64,000 bases of DNA from Gammaproteobacteria bacterium (GTDB lineage Bacteria; Pseudomonadota; Gammaproteobacteria; Pseudomonadales; Pseudohongiellaceae), in contig JAQWZF010000018.1 of assembly GCA_029253585.1 (NCBI GenBank), positions 124,001 through 188,000 of the forward strand. The letters run 5' to 3'. Shown here in pieces: positions 38,484 through 47,036 of this stretch. Made by a program: the position numbers and the translations under genes. How positions within the stretch are numbered: the first letter of the stretch is position 1; each line of letters opens with the position of its first letter. A model generated the notes under the pieces. That model was not told the origin of the DNA and did not search any database. It saw only the letters and a list, made by a program, of their open reading frames with translations.

Positions 38484-39383
38484 CTAGTTAATCTGCGCCC
38501 GTAGTTTTTCTAGTTCGGTCTCTCTAAATGCTGCATCGGTTAGTGTGCGCTGAGTTAGAAACTCATCGGGCACATCGATGCCGGTATGCATCTCGAGGAA
38601 AGCCATATTCGAGAGTCGGTTCGTCACCAGGTTCATAATAGTGGTAGAGCGAGCGACCCAGATACCGTTCATCTGTTCGACCCGAGACCCCAACATGCGT
38701 TTGATCTCTTTGCCGTATTGGTCGTACATCTCTATCCTGAGCTCGACGAATCGTTCTTTGTCGACGTAGAGCACGGTGCGGGAATAACGGGACTTGCGTG
38801 CGCGTTCCTCATTCGGAACCGTCTCAATCTTCCAGACTTCCCTGCCAGCTTCTACCGTCTCCTCGAGGAGGTTGATCTCGTATTCATCCAGCTTGCCAGT
38901 GTCCTGATCTTCGGTTGTGAACTCAGAGCCGAATAGTGAGCCCGGCTCTGTCTCTTCATCCGAGCTGCCGCTAGCAATGCGCTTTACACGCCCCAGCGCG
39001 GAAAGGTATAACCAGGTCTCGTTATCTCTGGCGCCGTCATCATAGATGAAGCTGAGCATGCCGATGCCGCGTTCGGCGGCGGGCTCAAGCAGAATTGCGA
39101 CCGAGCGCGTGTCTCTGAGGTCAGTTCCATACCCCTTGCCAACCGACTCCAGTGACTTTACGCGGGGGCGTTCGGCACAGGTAATCTTGCCCTCGCGTAC
39201 GCCGAATTTACAGGTCGACAATTGCATGCGAGAGAGCGCAGAGTTTGATGTGGCTCGGCGATTGTCTTCAAGCTCCTCCATGATCTCTCTCGCGCTAAGA
39301 TCTTGTGCAATTATCTGCAGCGGGAACAGTAGTCCAGCCGCTATCAAGCAGACTAGTCCCTTGCCTAGAATATTACGTCGCAT
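38484..39383 (-). CDS. LolA-like outer-membrane lipoprotein-sorting domain protein
   Basis: A 299-residue exported protein (signal peptide about residues 1-26, ending LQIIAQ) of the LolA-like family frequently annotated as outer membrane lipoprotein-sorting protein. Diagnostic parts are ARE-I-MEELEDNRRATSNSALSRM near the N-terminus, GIGMLSFIYDDGARDNETWLYLSALGRVKRIASGSSDEE, and the FGSEFTTEDQ segment. Such proteins form a half-open hydrophobic barrel that binds lipid. Placed between the RND exporter and the DUF1302 protein, it likely shuttles a lipid across the periplasm. Confidence 0.88.
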   Translation of the reverse strand: MRRNILGKGLVCLIAAGLLFPLQIIAQDLSAREIMEELEDNRRATSNSALSRMQLSTCKFGVREGKITCAERPRVKSLESVGKGYGTDLRDTRSVAILLEPAAERGIGMLSFIYDDGARDNETWLYLSALGRVKRIASGSSDEETEPGSLFGSEFTTEDQDTGKLDEYEINLLEETVEAGREVWKIETVPNEERARKSRYSRTVLYVDKERFVELRIEMYDQYGKEIKRMLGSRVEQMNGIWVARSTTIMNLVTNRLSNMAFLEMHTGIDVPDEFLTQRTLTDAAFRETELEKLRAQIN

Positions 39384-39395
39384 CTGTATCTCCCG

Positions 39396-39431
39396 TTTCT
39401 TTCAATATTTCTTTCAGTATTTCTCTTACGT
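39396..39431. repeat. Imperfect 12-bp tandem repeats between RND and LolA-like genes
   Basis: TTTCTTTCAATA is followed directly by TTTCTTTCAGTA and a more diverged third unit, in the 58 bp between the RND stop and the LolA-like start. On the minus strand this gives purine-rich GAAAGAAA tracts close to the downstream start, which might affect ribosome binding. Small and possibly incidental. Confidence 0.5.
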
Positions 39432-39441
39432 TTCTTTCTCG

Positions 39442-42177
39442 TTAGGCCTGCACGGCTTTCGAAAAATCAATCTCTGTGTTTGCGTTCTTCACGCCAAATG
39501 TTGGCTTGAAGGTAATGATCATCGCCGGAATCAGGAACAGATCGCACAGTAGGGCGAAGAATATCGCGATAGACCCGAAGAAGCCCATCTTCGCCATTCC
39601 CAGATGTCCTGAGAAACTCAGTAGGGCAAAGCTGAGTGCAATCACCATGGTAGTGAACATAACCGCCTGGCCCACGTCACGAATCGTGCTGATCAGCGCC
39701 TGGCTGATACTGCCGGTGCGAGCCAGATCGACTCGATAATGGGTCATGAAGTGTATGGTGTCGTCTACGGCGATGCCGATGATGATCGGTGCGATTAATA
39801 GCGTATCGGTATCCAGTGGCAGGCCTAGCAAGCCCATGAGGCCAAAACTCAAGACAGCTGGAATGAGGTTGGGAATCATGGCGAGCAGGCCGCCCTGGAG
39901 TGAGCCAAGGGTGACAATCATGATGACACTGATTATTCCTAAGGCCAGCAAGAGACTCGCGTACTGTGAGCGGGCGAGATCGTCGGCCATGCGCATCATC
40001 ATCGCCATGCTGCCGGTAACGGTGACCTGCAATTCCGGAAACTCTGATTCGAGATCGGCGAAGGTTTTAGCTATTTCCTGTTCCATCTCCGTGAAGAATG
40101 CCTGGTACTGATAAGAGCCGGCATTGTAGGCGCTGATGGTGATGTGAGACTTGCTGTAGTCATCCGATACCAAGGCGCGGCGGTCTTCAGGGTTTGAGCT
40201 ATTAAACAGATAGAGTAGCTGCGAAACCATGAGTTCCAAGTCCGGAATGCGATCGTAGGCGGGGTCATCATCGTTCATGACCTTGTTCGTCTCCTTCACG
40301 ATATTGGCCAGCGAGTTGGTGCGCGATATTTCATTTGGATAGCGTGCCTCGATGCGTCCCTGCAGTTCATCAACTGCCTGCAGTAGACGCGGATTCATCA
40401 TGCCGTCGACGGCATTGGTGTTGATGACAATCTCCATGCTCTGTGAGCCTGCCATATTTTCATCGACGACATTGTAGGCGCGTTGAATGATGGAGTCCTC
40501 GCGGGTGAGTTCTGCCATATTGCTATCGATACGAATCTTGCTCATACCATACAAGCAGGATACGAAGATGGCGCCGAAGATAGCCATGATGAGGTAGGGG
40601 TAGCGAGCGGTGAAAGCAGGGACTCTGTCCAGAATCGGTTTCTGCCAGTTCACTACCACATAGGTGAGAATGGTCACCACCGCGATATAGGCCCCGATAG
40701 CTAGCCCTAGTATAGCGAATACAGCGATAAAATAAACCACGGCAATAGCCGTTTTAGTATTTCTCTGCAGGCTGTGCCAGCGCTTTCCGAGCTTGTCTGC
40801 GAAGCTCGCGTCGGCATCGGGATCTCCTGGATGCCAGAGGTCTAGCAGTATTGGTAGTAGCACGATGGTAAAGAAAAAGGCGAGAAACACTCCCACAGCA
40901 GAGGTCCAGCCGAATACCTGAATCATCGCCAGATCAGATGTGGTCAGAGCCATAACGCCGCACATGGTAGTAATCGTGGTTACCAAGATAGCCAGGCTGG
41001 TCTTACGGTAGGCGTGGGAGAGGGCGACATAGTGTTCTTCTCCTTCGCGTCGGAATGAGAAGTAGGCGCTCATCACGTGCACGCAGTCGGCGATCCCCAC
41101 GGCAAAGATCAACATGATTGTTAGCGATATCATGGTGGTCAGTACGACGCCAGTCCAGGCCGGTATGCCCCAGGCCCAGGCGATACTTAGCAGTATTGTA
41201 ACCAGCGGCCAGAGTACCGCACTGAAGGAGCGAAATAGTATCCATAGAAGGAGTGTAAAAATTAAGATCAGGATTATGCCTAGCACCTGCATCTCGGAAA
41301 GCATTTCCAGCATGAACTCCATCAGCGGCGGAGTACCCACAGGGAAAAACTCAAACTGAGCCTCATATTTTTCGTAGATGGCTTTCGACATGACATGAAA
41401 GGAGGTGTAGCTGAACATGTCTACCGCTTCGAATTCTATTTCCTGTACTTTTACATCTTCGCTAAATTCGAGATCAAAGCTATCCGCATCGCCAAAGCTG
41501 GCGAAACTGTCATCGAGTGATACGTTCGCGGCATCGACTGCCGATACGAATCCTTCAACTGGTTTGGTGCCGAAATCCGTCTGAATTAAAATGGCACCGT
41601 ATTCTGTGTCTTCTGAATAGAAGGCGAGTAGGTAGTCGTCTAATGAGAGGGCCTTGCCGCGGATCTGACCTAGCTCTGCATTCTCTTCGGGTAAGGCGCT
41701 GGGTACCAGGCGGTTAGAGAGCAGGCTATCTTCTACGCTTTCCTGGTAGCGAAGATTCGCGATAGATTGTACGCGGCGAATATGACTAAGCTCGTCCCAG
41801 ACCAGCGGAATGCCGTTAATCGATTCGGGGTACTGACTGCGATCCAGCGACTGCCAGTTGCGTAGATCGTCGGTGAGCTGTTGAGCGGCTGCTAAGGATT
41901 CTCTGGAGAATACATTGCCGTCTTTTGCCCTATAGACCAGAAAGATAGACTCGTCACTACCAAATTGCTCGCGAAACTCATCCAGCGCCAACGCGGCGGG
42001 GTCGGTATCATCGAGAAAGCTGTCGGTCGTCATATCCAACGTCGTACGGGTATAGATGCCATAGACCATAACTGTAGTAATGACAATCAGACCGGCAAGA
42101 ACAAAGTTCTTAAACTTGAGTACCCGATAAGGTGCCTGACCGAAAGCATCGCTGAGAGAAAGTAGAAGTTTTTCCAT
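39442..42177 (-). CDS. RND superfamily exporter (MMPL/HpnN-like)
   Basis: A 911-residue inner-membrane transporter with two MMPL/sterol-sensing-like halves and about 12 TM helices. N-terminal TM is near residues 27-45, a periplasmic domain follows, then LTIMLIFAVGIADCVHVMSAYFSFRREG in the first half and APIIIGIAVDDTIHFMTHYRVDLAR in the second. The paired (G)IADxVH/(G)VDDTIHF acidic motifs carry proton coupling. No adaptor or TolC partner is adjacent; instead the LolA-like and DUF1302 genes follow on the same strand, pointing to lipid rather than drug export. Confidence 0.93.
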   Translation of the reverse strand: MEKLLLSLSDAFGQAPYRVLKFKNFVLAGLIVITTVMVYGIYTRTTLDMTTDSFLDDTDPAALALDEFREQFGSDESIFLVYRAKDGNVFSRESLAAAQQLTDDLRNWQSLDRSQYPESINGIPLVWDELSHIRRVQSIANLRYQESVEDSLLSNRLVPSALPEENAELGQIRGKALSLDDYLLAFYSEDTEYGAILIQTDFGTKPVEGFVSAVDAANVSLDDSFASFGDADSFDLEFSEDVKVQEIEFEAVDMFSYTSFHVMSKAIYEKYEAQFEFFPVGTPPLMEFMLEMLSEMQVLGIILILIFTLLLWILFRSFSAVLWPLVTILLSIAWAWGIPAWTGVVLTTMISLTIMLIFAVGIADCVHVMSAYFSFRREGEEHYVALSHAYRKTSLAILVTTITTMCGVMALTTSDLAMIQVFGWTSAVGVFLAFFFTIVLLPILLDLWHPGDPDADASFADKLGKRWHSLQRNTKTAIAVVYFIAVFAILGLAIGAYIAVVTILTYVVVNWQKPILDRVPAFTARYPYLIMAIFGAIFVSCLYGMSKIRIDSNMAELTREDSIIQRAYNVVDENMAGSQSMEIVINTNAVDGMMNPRLLQAVDELQGRIEARYPNEISRTNSLANIVKETNKVMNDDDPAYDRIPDLELMVSQLLYLFNSSNPEDRRALVSDDYSKSHITISAYNAGSYQYQAFFTEMEQEIAKTFADLESEFPELQVTVTGSMAMMMRMADDLARSQYASLLLALGIISVIMIVTLGSLQGGLLAMIPNLIPAVLSFGLMGLLGLPLDTDTLLIAPIIIGIAVDDTIHFMTHYRVDLARTGSISQALISTIRDVGQAVMFTTMVIALSFALLSFSGHLGMAKMGFFGSIAIFFALLCDLFLIPAMIITFKPTFGVKNANTEIDFSKAVQA

Positions 42178-42280
42178 AGCTATAACCCGAAATGTAGTGT
42201 GATGGTGCGCAGATTCACCAAGTTTAAGTGCCGGTACGCAGCAGTGAGACTCGTCTGAATCGCTTGAAAGGGTATTTGTT

Positions 42281-42343
42281 TTGACCGTTCAATAAGTCGA
42301 ACCAAATTCAGGTCTGGTTCAATGACGGCGAAAATATTTCGCC
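42281..42343. promoter_or_regulatory. Cluster of inverted repeats upstream of the RND operon
   Basis: Upstream of the RND start lie TTGA-CCGT-TCAA (42281-42292), GAACCA-N10-TGGTTC (42299-42320), and a perfect 7-3-7 palindrome GGCGAAAATATTTCGCC (42327-42343). The dyads suggest binding of a dimeric regulator, possibly TetR-like, in the promoter of the RND set. The function is inferred from position and symmetry only. Confidence 0.4.
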
Positions 42344-42454
42344 TCGTATTATCGCGTATTCGACGTCTATTCACTAGCTGGTCCTCTCATTTTTTAGGAA
42401 GAACAGGAACGAGTAGACGGCAGAAACCACCAGCCAGCTCAGCCCCAGAGTCGT

Positions 42455-43009
42455 CTACAGTGAGGCTGTATAGAGACTGATGAATAGCAGCAATACACCG
42501 GAAATAACCACCAATCGGCCGGCGAAGCGGTGTGTTGCGCGCCAGTTCTCTTTAGATGCGAGAGTCCAGGGTATGCGAATGCCGATGATGAAGTTTCTCT
42601 CGGTCTTGCCAAAGACATTGCCGGTTACAATCAGAAAGCTGGCAAATCCAATCGAGAAGTAGCGCTGGAAAATAGTGCTATCACCGAGGCTGGTCATAAT
42701 GCCAAGGTGAAGGGAGAACAAGAGAGTTCCGACACTAAAAATAATGATGTCCATTGCTCGCTGACTATTCTGCATGGAGAACTTATCCGGAGAATAGCGC
42801 ACCATAAAATTTATTGCAGCGATCGAGGCGGCGTAGGCCAGCGGCATGATGAGTATCACTGCCTGCTTGGATAGATAGTTGCTGGGGACACCGTTGAGAT
42901 CAAATTGTGTAGGCAGTGACTCAGGCAGACCCGGGTAGATGACAAGCCCAACCGCACACATAGCCACGAGACAGACAAAGCTTAGAATATTGTTGAGTAG
43001 GAACTTCAT
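42455..43009 (-). CDS. SdpI-like immunity/membrane protein (DUF1648 and SdpI regions)
   Basis: A 184-residue protein with about five or six TM helices. The N-terminus has the DUF1648 signature (YPGLPESLPTQFDLNGVPSNYLSKQAVILIMP), and the C-terminus has the SdpI part (GNVFGKTERNFIIGIRIPWTLASKENWRATHRFAGRL). In Bacillus subtilis SdpI gives immunity to the SdpC toxin and sequesters the repressor SdpR. Here the ArsR-type repressor gene directly precedes it (stop and start overlap by one base). No SdpABC toxin genes are in view. Confidence 0.9.
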   Translation of the reverse strand: MKFLLNNILSFVCLVAMCAVGLVIYPGLPESLPTQFDLNGVPSNYLSKQAVILIMPLAYAASIAAINFMVRYSPDKFSMQNSQRAMDIIIFSVGTLLFSLHLGIMTSLGDSTIFQRYFSIGFASFLIVTGNVFGKTERNFIIGIRIPWTLASKENWRATHRFAGRLVVISGVLLLFISLYTASL

Positions 43010-43299
43010 TATTCACTTTCCTCCTTTTCTACGCGTTCTTTTTTGTCCTGGAAGAAGCTGATGACGAATTGTGCGGCGTCGTCGAATACCGATGTATTGA
43101 TGGAGTAGTGGATAGACTGACCGCGACGGCTTGCCAGTATCAGGTCGGCCGCCTTGAGCTTGCTGAGATGATGAGACATAGAGGGGCCGCTAATATCGAA
43201 ATGCTTGCCTAGCTCGCCCGCGGACATCTCGCCCTTCTTGAGAAGGTCGAGGATCTTGCGACGGGTCGGATCAGAGATGGCTTCGAGAACCTGTTGCAT
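43009..43299 (-). CDS. ArsR-family autorepressor, SdpR-like
   Basis: A 96-residue winged-helix regulator (MQQVLEAISDPTRRKILDLLKKGEMSAGELGKHFDISGPSMSHHLSKLKAADLILASRRGQSIHYSINTSVFD). It lacks the metal-binding CxC of ArsR-type metal sensors, fitting the SdpR branch. It is coupled to the SdpI-like gene. A perfect 17-bp inverted repeat lies immediately upstream of its start, a good candidate autoregulatory operator. Confidence 0.92.
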   Translation of the reverse strand: MQQVLEAISDPTRRKILDLLKKGEMSAGELGKHFDISGPSMSHHLSKLKAADLILASRRGQSIHYSINTSVFDDAAQFVISFFQDKKERVEKEESE

Positions 43300-43304
43300 A
43301 GTAT

Positions 43305-43344
43305 TTCCTTAGATATTTAGAAAATTATCTAAATATCTAAGGAA
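43305..43344. promoter_or_regulatory. Perfect 17-bp inverted repeat, operator of the sdpR-sdpI-like operon
   Basis: TTCCTTAGATATTTAGA is followed after a 6-bp spacer by its exact complement TCTAAATATCTAAGGAA. The element begins 6 bp upstream of the repressor ATG at 43299, so it overlaps the ribosome-binding and promoter region. ArsR-family proteins bind such AT-rich dyads as dimers. The length and perfection argue against chance. Confidence 0.8.
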
Positions 43345-43379
43345 GGTCAAGGCTAATTTGATTAACCGGAAGGAAATAC

Positions 43380-43398
43380 AACCCTCCGGAGGAGGGCT
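43380..43398 (-). terminator. Possible terminator after the DUF4156 gene
   Basis: On the minus strand AGCCCTCC-TCC-GGAGGGTT can form an 8-bp stem with a 3-nt loop, 27 bp after the DUF4156 stop. The following bases GTATTTCC form only a weak U tract. It would insulate the DUF4156 transcript from the repressor operon downstream. Confidence 0.45.
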
Positions 43399-43424
43399 GA
43401 TCTAGCTATAGGCCTTTATTGCCG

Positions 43425-43739
43425 CTATCTGGGGCAGTTATAGACGCCGAAATCTTGTTCGCCATCATTGATAAGAGATTCCGGCACCACGGTGTTTCCA
43501 CCCATATGTCCTGCTTCGTTGCGGGCCAGTGTGAGCAATTCTTCCTGCAGTCGACCACCGCCGCGCTCTAACGCCACTATTTTGCCCAGTGTTTTGGCCG
43601 TGGCTCGACCGATACGTTCACAATTGCCGATCACGTCGACACCCGCCAGGCTGACATTCTCTCCCTCGGCGGCGAGTTGCACCCAGGTGCAGCCAGTTAG
43701 TGCTATTGCGGCGATCGCCACCAATAAGAAATTTTTCAT
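43425..43739 (-). CDS. DUF4156 small lipoprotein
   Basis: A 104-residue lipoprotein (lipobox LTGC, Cys17). The pattern of a single short domain with NCERIG near residue 40, RNEAGHMGGNTVV near 75, and a terminal YNCPR matches DUF4156, small envelope lipoproteins of unknown function. Two cysteines after the lipidated one (about 39 and 102) could form a disulfide. Confidence 0.82.
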   Translation of the reverse strand: MKNFLLVAIAAIALTGCTWVQLAAEGENVSLAGVDVIGNCERIGRATAKTLGKIVALERGGGRLQEELLTLARNEAGHMGGNTVVPESLINDGEQDFGVYNCPR

Positions 43740-43941
43740 GATTTACCCTCTCTTTGCATAGCTTGCCTTGATGCCGTGCAGTATTGATTTCGAAGAACTC
43801 AAGAAATTGGGCTCCTGCGCAGTGTCGATGGTAGCAGCATTACGGGAGACTGCCATCAAATACCTCGCAAGCTCGCTACTGCTCAGTTTAGACCCCTGTG
43901 CTACCATACATACCCGTTTCTGGCTGTATTGAGAGAGCGTT

Positions 43942-45339
43942 ATGGCTGCTAGCGCAAGTGAAGAACAGATTGAATCCTTGAAGGCTATTGTTGGCCCGGC
44001 CGGATATCGCGAGGGTGCGGATATTGAGTCGAAGAACTATCAGGATGCTATGGGCGCAAGGTCAGTCCCGCCACTGTTGTTGCTACGTCCCAGCTCAACC
44101 GAGCAGGTGTCCGAGATCCTTAAACTCTGTCATGGGGCAAATCAGCCCATAGCGCCACAAGGGGGTATGACTGGCCTGGTCTCTGCTGCGGCTCCTCTGG
44201 ATGGAGAGATATCCCTCAGCTTCGAACGCATGAAGAAGGTGGTTGAAGTGGATCCCTTTACCAGTTCCATGACGGTGGAGGCCGGTGTTGAGTTACAGAC
44301 TATTCAGGAACATGCCGATGCCCATGATCTATTATTTCCCTTGGATCTCGGTGCCAGGGGCAGCTGTACCATAGGCGGTAATCTCTCCACTAACGCCGGC
44401 GGCAATCGCGTCATCCGCTATGGCATGACACGGGACCTTGTGGTTGGATTGGAGGCGGTATTGGCCGACGGGACAATCATCAATGGCCTGCACAAGCTGC
44501 GTAAGAACAATACCGGCTACGATCTTAAACAACTGTTCATAGGTAGCGAGGGTACGCTTGGCGTTATTACCCGCGCCGTACTCAAATTGTCGCCCAAGCC
44601 CAGTAGTCAGGTTGTGGCGATGTGTGCCGTGAACAGCTTCGCGCAGGTTGCCGATCTGCTTGTTCATGCTCAGGCTGGCCTGGGTGCGAATCTTAGTGCC
44701 TTCGAAGTTATCTGGAACAATACCTATAAGCTGATCGATCAGCACGTGCCCCACGCTGCCGTTCCCATGCCCGATCGGTTTGGGTTTTATGTGTTGGTAG
44801 AGAGTATGGGTTCGCATGCGGACAAAGACAGCGATCTATTTCTGGAAGTCTTATCGGCGGCGAGTGAGGCGAAGCTAATAGAAGAAGTTATTGTTGCTGA
44901 CTCGGATAGCAAGATGAAGAACCTGTGGACGGTGCGAGATGCCGCGGCGGAAATCTATCCGGGTGTCGGCTATATGCATACCTATGATGTTAGCCTGAAC
45001 GTCGACGACATGGGTTACTTTGGCGAAGAGGTAGAGAGAAGGTTGCGCGCCGAGTGGCCCGATGCAATTCTCGGACTGTTCGGTCATATCGGCGATGGCA
45101 ATGTACACATCGTTATTCACGTGGGGCCCGAGACACGCAACCTGCATTTACCAATCGATGAAATCATCTATGGCTTGATACAGGAGCTACGCGGTGCCGT
45201 TTCCGCTGAACATGGCATAGGCCTGATGAAGAAGCAGTTTCTACCCTATAGCAAGAGTGAGCCTGAGATTGCATTAATGAAGGCGCTGAAGCAGACTCTC
45301 GATCCACAGGGAATACTCAATCCGGGCAGGGTTTTTTGA
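43942..45339 (+). CDS. FAD-dependent 2-hydroxyacid dehydrogenase (GlcD/D-2-hydroxyglutarate dehydrogenase type)
   Basis: A 465-residue flavoenzyme of the VAO/PCMH fold. The FAD-binding part covers about residues 40-220 (LLLLRPSSTEQVSEILKLC, IAPQGGMTGLVSAA, GARGSCTIGGNLSTNAGGNRVIRYGMTRDLVVGLEAVLADG), and the C-terminal cap has GHIGDGNVHIVIHV and SAEHGIGLMKKQFL with metal/substrate-binding His and Glu. It oxidises D-2-hydroxyglutarate, lactate or similar acids. The ETF or GlcEF partners are not adjacent. The SDR gene follows on the same strand after about 110 bp. Confidence 0.92.
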   Translation: MAASASEEQIESLKAIVGPAGYREGADIESKNYQDAMGARSVPPLLLLRPSSTEQVSEILKLCHGANQPIAPQGGMTGLVSAAAPLDGEISLSFERMKKVVEVDPFTSSMTVEAGVELQTIQEHADAHDLLFPLDLGARGSCTIGGNLSTNAGGNRVIRYGMTRDLVVGLEAVLADGTIINGLHKLRKNNTGYDLKQLFIGSEGTLGVITRAVLKLSPKPSSQVVAMCAVNSFAQVADLLVHAQAGLGANLSAFEVIWNNTYKLIDQHVPHAAVPMPDRFGFYVLVESMGSHADKDSDLFLEVLSAASEAKLIEEVIVADSDSKMKNLWTVRDAAAEIYPGVGYMHTYDVSLNVDDMGYFGEEVERRLRAEWPDAILGLFGHIGDGNVHIVIHVGPETRNLHLPIDEIIYGLIQELRGAVSAEHGIGLMKKQFLPYSKSEPEIALMKALKQTLDPQGILNPGRVF

Positions 45340-45446
45340 CCGGCTACTGAAGAGTTTGAGCCAAACGAATACTGAGCTTAATAGCTTGATGAACTAATAA
45401 ATAGATTCACAGAATTAACCAGAAAATGCATTTAAGAGGATAGGAA

Positions 45447-46172
45447 ATGACTAGTAATACTTTAGCTGGCAAGAATGTAGTAATTATCGGTGGCACTGCG
45501 GGTATCGGGCTAGCGGCAGCACAGACAGCAGCCGCAGCGGGTGCCAAAGTCTGGGCGGCAGGACGTTCCGAGGGGCATATCGAGACGGCAAAGAAGATAG
45601 CTAACGGGAGTTTCGAAGTACGACAGGCAGACACTCACGACGCTGCCAGCCTGGAGGCGATATTCAAGGAAGTTGGCACTATCGATCACCTGGTTTCTGC
45701 GGCAGTCGGTGGCGAGAGAACACTTAAGCCTTTCCTCGAGCAGACCGAAGATCAGTTTAAAGCTGCCTACGATAAGTTGTGGGGCTATGCGAAGGTTGTT
45801 CGAACAGGCGCCTCGTATCTCGCCGAAGATGGCGCTATAACACTCGTTAGCGGTTCGCCGGCAAGAAAGATAAAGCCGGCTCAGTCTCCCCTTAGCTGTG
45901 TAGGTGCGTCGGTCGAAAATTTGGTGCGCTGTCTGGCAGTTGAGATGGCACCGGTTCGTGTCAATGTGGTTTCGCCCGGCACCGTCGACACTGCTATGTT
46001 CGATTTCATGGGTGATGAGAAGCAGGAGAAGCTGCAAGCGATGACGTCGACTCACCTGATTAAGCGGGCAGGAACATCCGAGGAAGTGGCGCAGGGTATT
46101 CTATTCGTTATGCAGAATGGCTTTGTCACGGGAACAACTATCGATGTCGATGGTGGCCGCATATTGAGTTAA
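45447..46172 (+). CDS. Divergent SDR-fold protein lacking the catalytic Tyr-Lys pair
   Basis: A 241-residue short-chain dehydrogenase fold. The cofactor motif is IGGTAGIGLAAAQTAAAAGA (canonical TGxxxGIG), with AGRSEGHIE and a C-terminal FVTGTTIDVDGG. At the active site the normal YxxxK is replaced: LSCVGASVENLVRCLAVEMAPVRVNVVSPG aligns with YSASKAALEAL so that Tyr becomes Leu and Lys becomes Gly. The serine region (TLVSGSPARK) is retained. From memory, a bacterial SDR subgroup shares this pattern. Activity is therefore uncertain. The nitroreductase gene follows after 60 bp. Confidence 0.8.
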   Translation: MTSNTLAGKNVVIIGGTAGIGLAAAQTAAAAGAKVWAAGRSEGHIETAKKIANGSFEVRQADTHDAASLEAIFKEVGTIDHLVSAAVGGERTLKPFLEQTEDQFKAAYDKLWGYAKVVRTGASYLAEDGAITLVSGSPARKIKPAQSPLSCVGASVENLVRCLAVEMAPVRVNVVSPGTVDTAMFDFMGDEKQEKLQAMTSTHLIKRAGTSEEVAQGILFVMQNGFVTGTTIDVDGGRILS

Positions 46173-46232
46173 GCCAACTTTAGGCAAGTGTATTGTGTTC
46201 AGCGTTATTTTAGATAGAAGATGGTATGAAGT

Positions 46233-46946
46233 ATGAAAAATGAAAAGCAAGTGGATCACCCCGCGGTGATAGATCCAGAGATGGGCCTGATTGATTCGAT
46301 CTATGCGCGCCATTCGGTGCGAGGCTATCTCGAGAAGGAAGTCCCACAGGATGTGATGAATCGAATCTTTGAGATTGCCCAGCAGGCACCCTCCAACTGT
46401 AATGTGCAGCCCTGGAAGGTCTATGTAGCGTCCGGCGAACTGAAAGAGCGCTTGCGAAGACAGATGGTTGAGGCCACGGCAGGGGATGTGACGCCGAATC
46501 CAGACTATCCCTACCGTGGTGATTTTGAAGATGAATATCGAACCAGGCAGGTTGAGTGTGCAGTCGCGCTGTATTCCAAGATGGGTATTGGCAGGGGTGA
46601 CAAAGAGGGCCGCATGCGTGCCGTGCTGCGCAACTTCGAATTCTTCGATGCGCCCCATATCGCTTTCCTGGGCATGAATCCAGCCTTTGGAACGACAGTC
46701 GCGATCGATGTAGGCATGTTCGCACAGTCTCTGATGTTGACTATGGTAGCTTTCGGGCTACATAGCTGCCCCATGGGTACGATGCGTAACTATCCAGATA
46801 TGGTGCGTGAGGCATTTCAAATCGAAGATGGTACGAAGATTCTATTCGGTATAAGCTTTGGCTATGAAGACTCGGATGTTGTAGCTAATGAGACGCGTAC
46901 TACGCGTGATGATATCTCGGCTAACATCGTGTTTCGATCGAACTAA
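46233..46946 (+). CDS. Nitroreductase-family flavoprotein
   Basis: FMN-dependent NAD(P)H oxidoreductase of the nitroreductase fold, 237 residues. The N-terminal MN-binding pattern (YARHSVRGYLEKEVPQDVMNRIFEIAQQAPSNCNVQPWKVYVASG) carries the typical RHSxR and S-N-xQPW FMN-contact motifs, and LHSCPMGTMRNYPDMVREAFQI plus ISFGYED lie near the C-terminus. Substrates could be nitroaromatics, quinones or unsaturated carbonyls. It may be co-transcribed with the SDR gene. Confidence 0.92.
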   Translation: MKNEKQVDHPAVIDPEMGLIDSIYARHSVRGYLEKEVPQDVMNRIFEIAQQAPSNCNVQPWKVYVASGELKERLRRQMVEATAGDVTPNPDYPYRGDFEDEYRTRQVECAVALYSKMGIGRGDKEGRMRAVLRNFEFFDAPHIAFLGMNPAFGTTVAIDVGMFAQSLMLTMVAFGLHSCPMGTMRNYPDMVREAFQIEDGTKILFGISFGYEDSDVVANETRTTRDDISANIVFRSN

Positions 46947-47036
46947 ACGCCTGTGTAGTTGCTGGGTCTGAAGTAGATATCTCGGTAAGCGCGTACAATA
47001 ATCAATAATAACAGAAAGAGTTAAGATTCAAACATC

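Noticed and set aside
42180..42374. A 64-codon frame upstream of the RND gene on the minus strand
   Set aside because: No domain, no good start context, and it covers the inverted-repeat promoter region.
44332..44817. A 161-codon antisense frame in the FAD dehydrogenase gene
   Set aside because: Antisense shadow of a gene with clear family motifs; no ribosome-binding site or domain.
46101..46725. Two overlapping antisense frames of 171-185 codons near the nitroreductase gene
   Set aside because: They mirror the nitroreductase coding sequence and show no plausible protein composition.
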